DNA from: Aspidiotus rigidus
Taxonomy: Eukaryota > Arthropoda > Insecta > Hemiptera > Diaspididae
DNA: 64,000 bases
Assembly (NCBI GenBank): GCA_035079385.1
Contig: JAVHKY010000054.1
Span: 1,837,501-1,901,500 of the forward strand
Direction of reading: 5' to 3'
Part shown: piece by piece, positions 62,861 to 64,000 of the stretch
Numbering within the stretch: the first letter of the stretch is position 1
Layout: the number at the start of each line of letters is the position of its first letter
Position numbers and translations under genes: made by a program
The notes under the pieces: model-generated
What the model was told of the DNA's origin: nothing
Databases searched by the model: none
Seen by the model: only the letters and a program-made list of their open reading frames with translations

Positions 62861-64000
62861 CTTTGGAGACCTGGAAAAATTCCTACCGTCGCTACTTTGG
62901 TACCTGTATCTTTAGCCTTCATTGTACTGGGCTATACCAGGCCTGACGCACATTAACTAGGAGTTCCATGTATTGTACGTTTGGCTAACTACATAGCATG
63001 TCCCAAACTTTTGAATTTTCGATAGGGAATAAAAGCACTGTAAAGAAATTTACCAGTTTTAATCCTCCTTGCGACTTCTTCAACATCTGTGACGTCATTT
63101 ATTTGTGACTTCAAAATTTTTCTCTCTTTTTCTTTCGGACTGGCTGATTTCTAGATCAGTTTGACGCCTAGTCTAGGCCTAGTATACTTAATGCCAAGCC
63201 ATACTAGGCCTCTTATAGGGCTAATACACTCTATTATACTGCAGTTTGAGTCAGACAGGAGGGTATTGAAATTGATCTCACATATAAGTGCTCCTCACTT
63301 CCCTCAAAGCGCTGCACAGAGGAAGATTCATAATACCAAGGACAGTCCAGGGGAAATCAGTGGGGATTCCAGGACCCAGCCTTGGTGACGCCATCACCCA
63401 TTGGCCATTACATTACCATCCAATTCCGCAAGCCTACGCTACAGACCTCATGTAGGTCCAGTATCAGGTACCTCAAGTTCCGAGCCACGTACAGGTCGTT
63501 CAGCTGCCAAAGATGATGACCTCCGTTCTACCTTGAAGATTACCTGATCCGGTTGGAGTAACAGAAAAAACTGTCAAGTCGGTCCGATTTCAGGAGAAGA
63601 GGAGGATTCTATGCCGTCGTCTATACACCTCCTCGATCTTGAGGAGAAGGAGTCGATCAAGTGCAAGCAAAGCCGGCCAAAGGATCAAAAAAAGATATTC
63701 CTTACAGGTGACGAAAAACTATTTTTCATACCCACGCACCGTTGAGACAAGGAATGTCGGAGAACCACAATTAAACATAAGAGCTATTGATGTGGTGCAC
63801 AAAGCGTAATTTTATGACTCGACTTCTGCATAGAAATTCTCTGATGAAATTAATTGAAAGTTTTCTGTATTCAACTGTTTACTTACATATTTTGAAATTT
63901 TCCAAGCTCCTCTAGTCTTTGTCATACAACAACCATCGCTCCTAAGTCTCGGTTATATCTCAACCACTATTCCTTTGAAATCTTCCTCCGGTATTCCACT
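62861..64000. other. Right flank, no gene recognised
   Basis: AT-rich with a TGACGTCA at about 63091. Palindromic TAGGCCTA-type phrases near 63174-63215 resemble those near 26030. The ORF at 63161-63388 has no visible domain. The window ends without a clear feature. Confidence 0.45.

Noticed and set aside
1..64000. tRNA, rRNA, CRISPR arrays or bacterial operons
   Set aside because: No tRNA cloverleaf or rRNA core was recognised. Repeats are transposon- or satellite-like, not spacer arrays, and gene structure is eukaryotic.

Overview
This window looks like a repeat-dense, intron-containing arthropod (probably insect) chromosome segment. It is AT-rich, has metazoan-type splice sites, and is packed with transposable elements typical of insects: Penelope-like elements (PLEs) with a GIY-YIG endonuclease, a Ty1/copia element primed by half of initiator tRNA-Met, a BEL/Pao element, three LINEs with R1/I/Jockey-like features, a Helitron and several foldback or MITE-like insertions. 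I cannot name the species. There is no sign of bacterial or organellar DNA, rRNA, tRNA or CRISPR.

Layout. 1-1262: minisatellite-like repeats. 3.5-5.6 kb: PLE-A, 5'-truncated with an inverted copy of its own 3' end. 5.7-8.3 kb: dispersed repeats, a 34-bp-arm palindrome and a cluster of CRE (TGACGTCA) sites. 8316-13844: a copia element with identical 179-bp LTRs and a 5-bp TSD, but a broken pol. 13919-16067: PLE-B, a second family with perfect inverted arms, a perfect 13-bp TSD and an open RT-endonuclease ORF; it interrupts a LINE RNase H relic. 16.6-17.8 kb (minus strand): a three-exon gene for a small secreted protein, the only good host gene candidate, with a MITE in its first intron. 18.2-22.6 kb: repeats, then PLE-D nested in older PLE-C. 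22.7-26.2 kb: no gene seen. 26.2-30.0 kb: a tandem repeat split by PLE-E, a near-perfect inverted duplication. 30042-37528: a BEL/Pao element whose 5' LTR carries a 952-bp Helitron and which has an extra 99-codon ORF and four repeated RNA hairpins between pol and the 3' LTR. 37.8-40.2 kb: tandem repeat arrays. 40.2-42.0 kb: PLE-F, a CCAAT/TATA promoter-like segment and a PLE 3' end. 45.2-50.3 kb: LINE-H interrupted and fused in frame to PLE-G. 50.3-56.3 kb: Helitron ends, a dispersed repeat with a foldback insertion and a decayed LINE. 56374-62848: PLE-I, with LINE-J nested inside it.

The most informative signal is recurrent PLE architecture. Several insertions consist of two copies, or one copy and a short arm, joined head to head and reading outward. 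One outer end carries a 37-46 nt terminal tail and the other lacks it, and the whole is bounded by a 10-13 bp target duplication (four are perfect). Most PLE 3' ends also keep a hairpin followed by GAAAGCGCTCG or a close variant. The nesting gives a relative chronology: PLE-C before PLE-D; LINE-H before PLE-G; PLE-I before LINE-J; BEL before Helitron; LINE relic before PLE-B. Apart from the secreted-protein gene, almost every long ORF here belongs to a retroelement.
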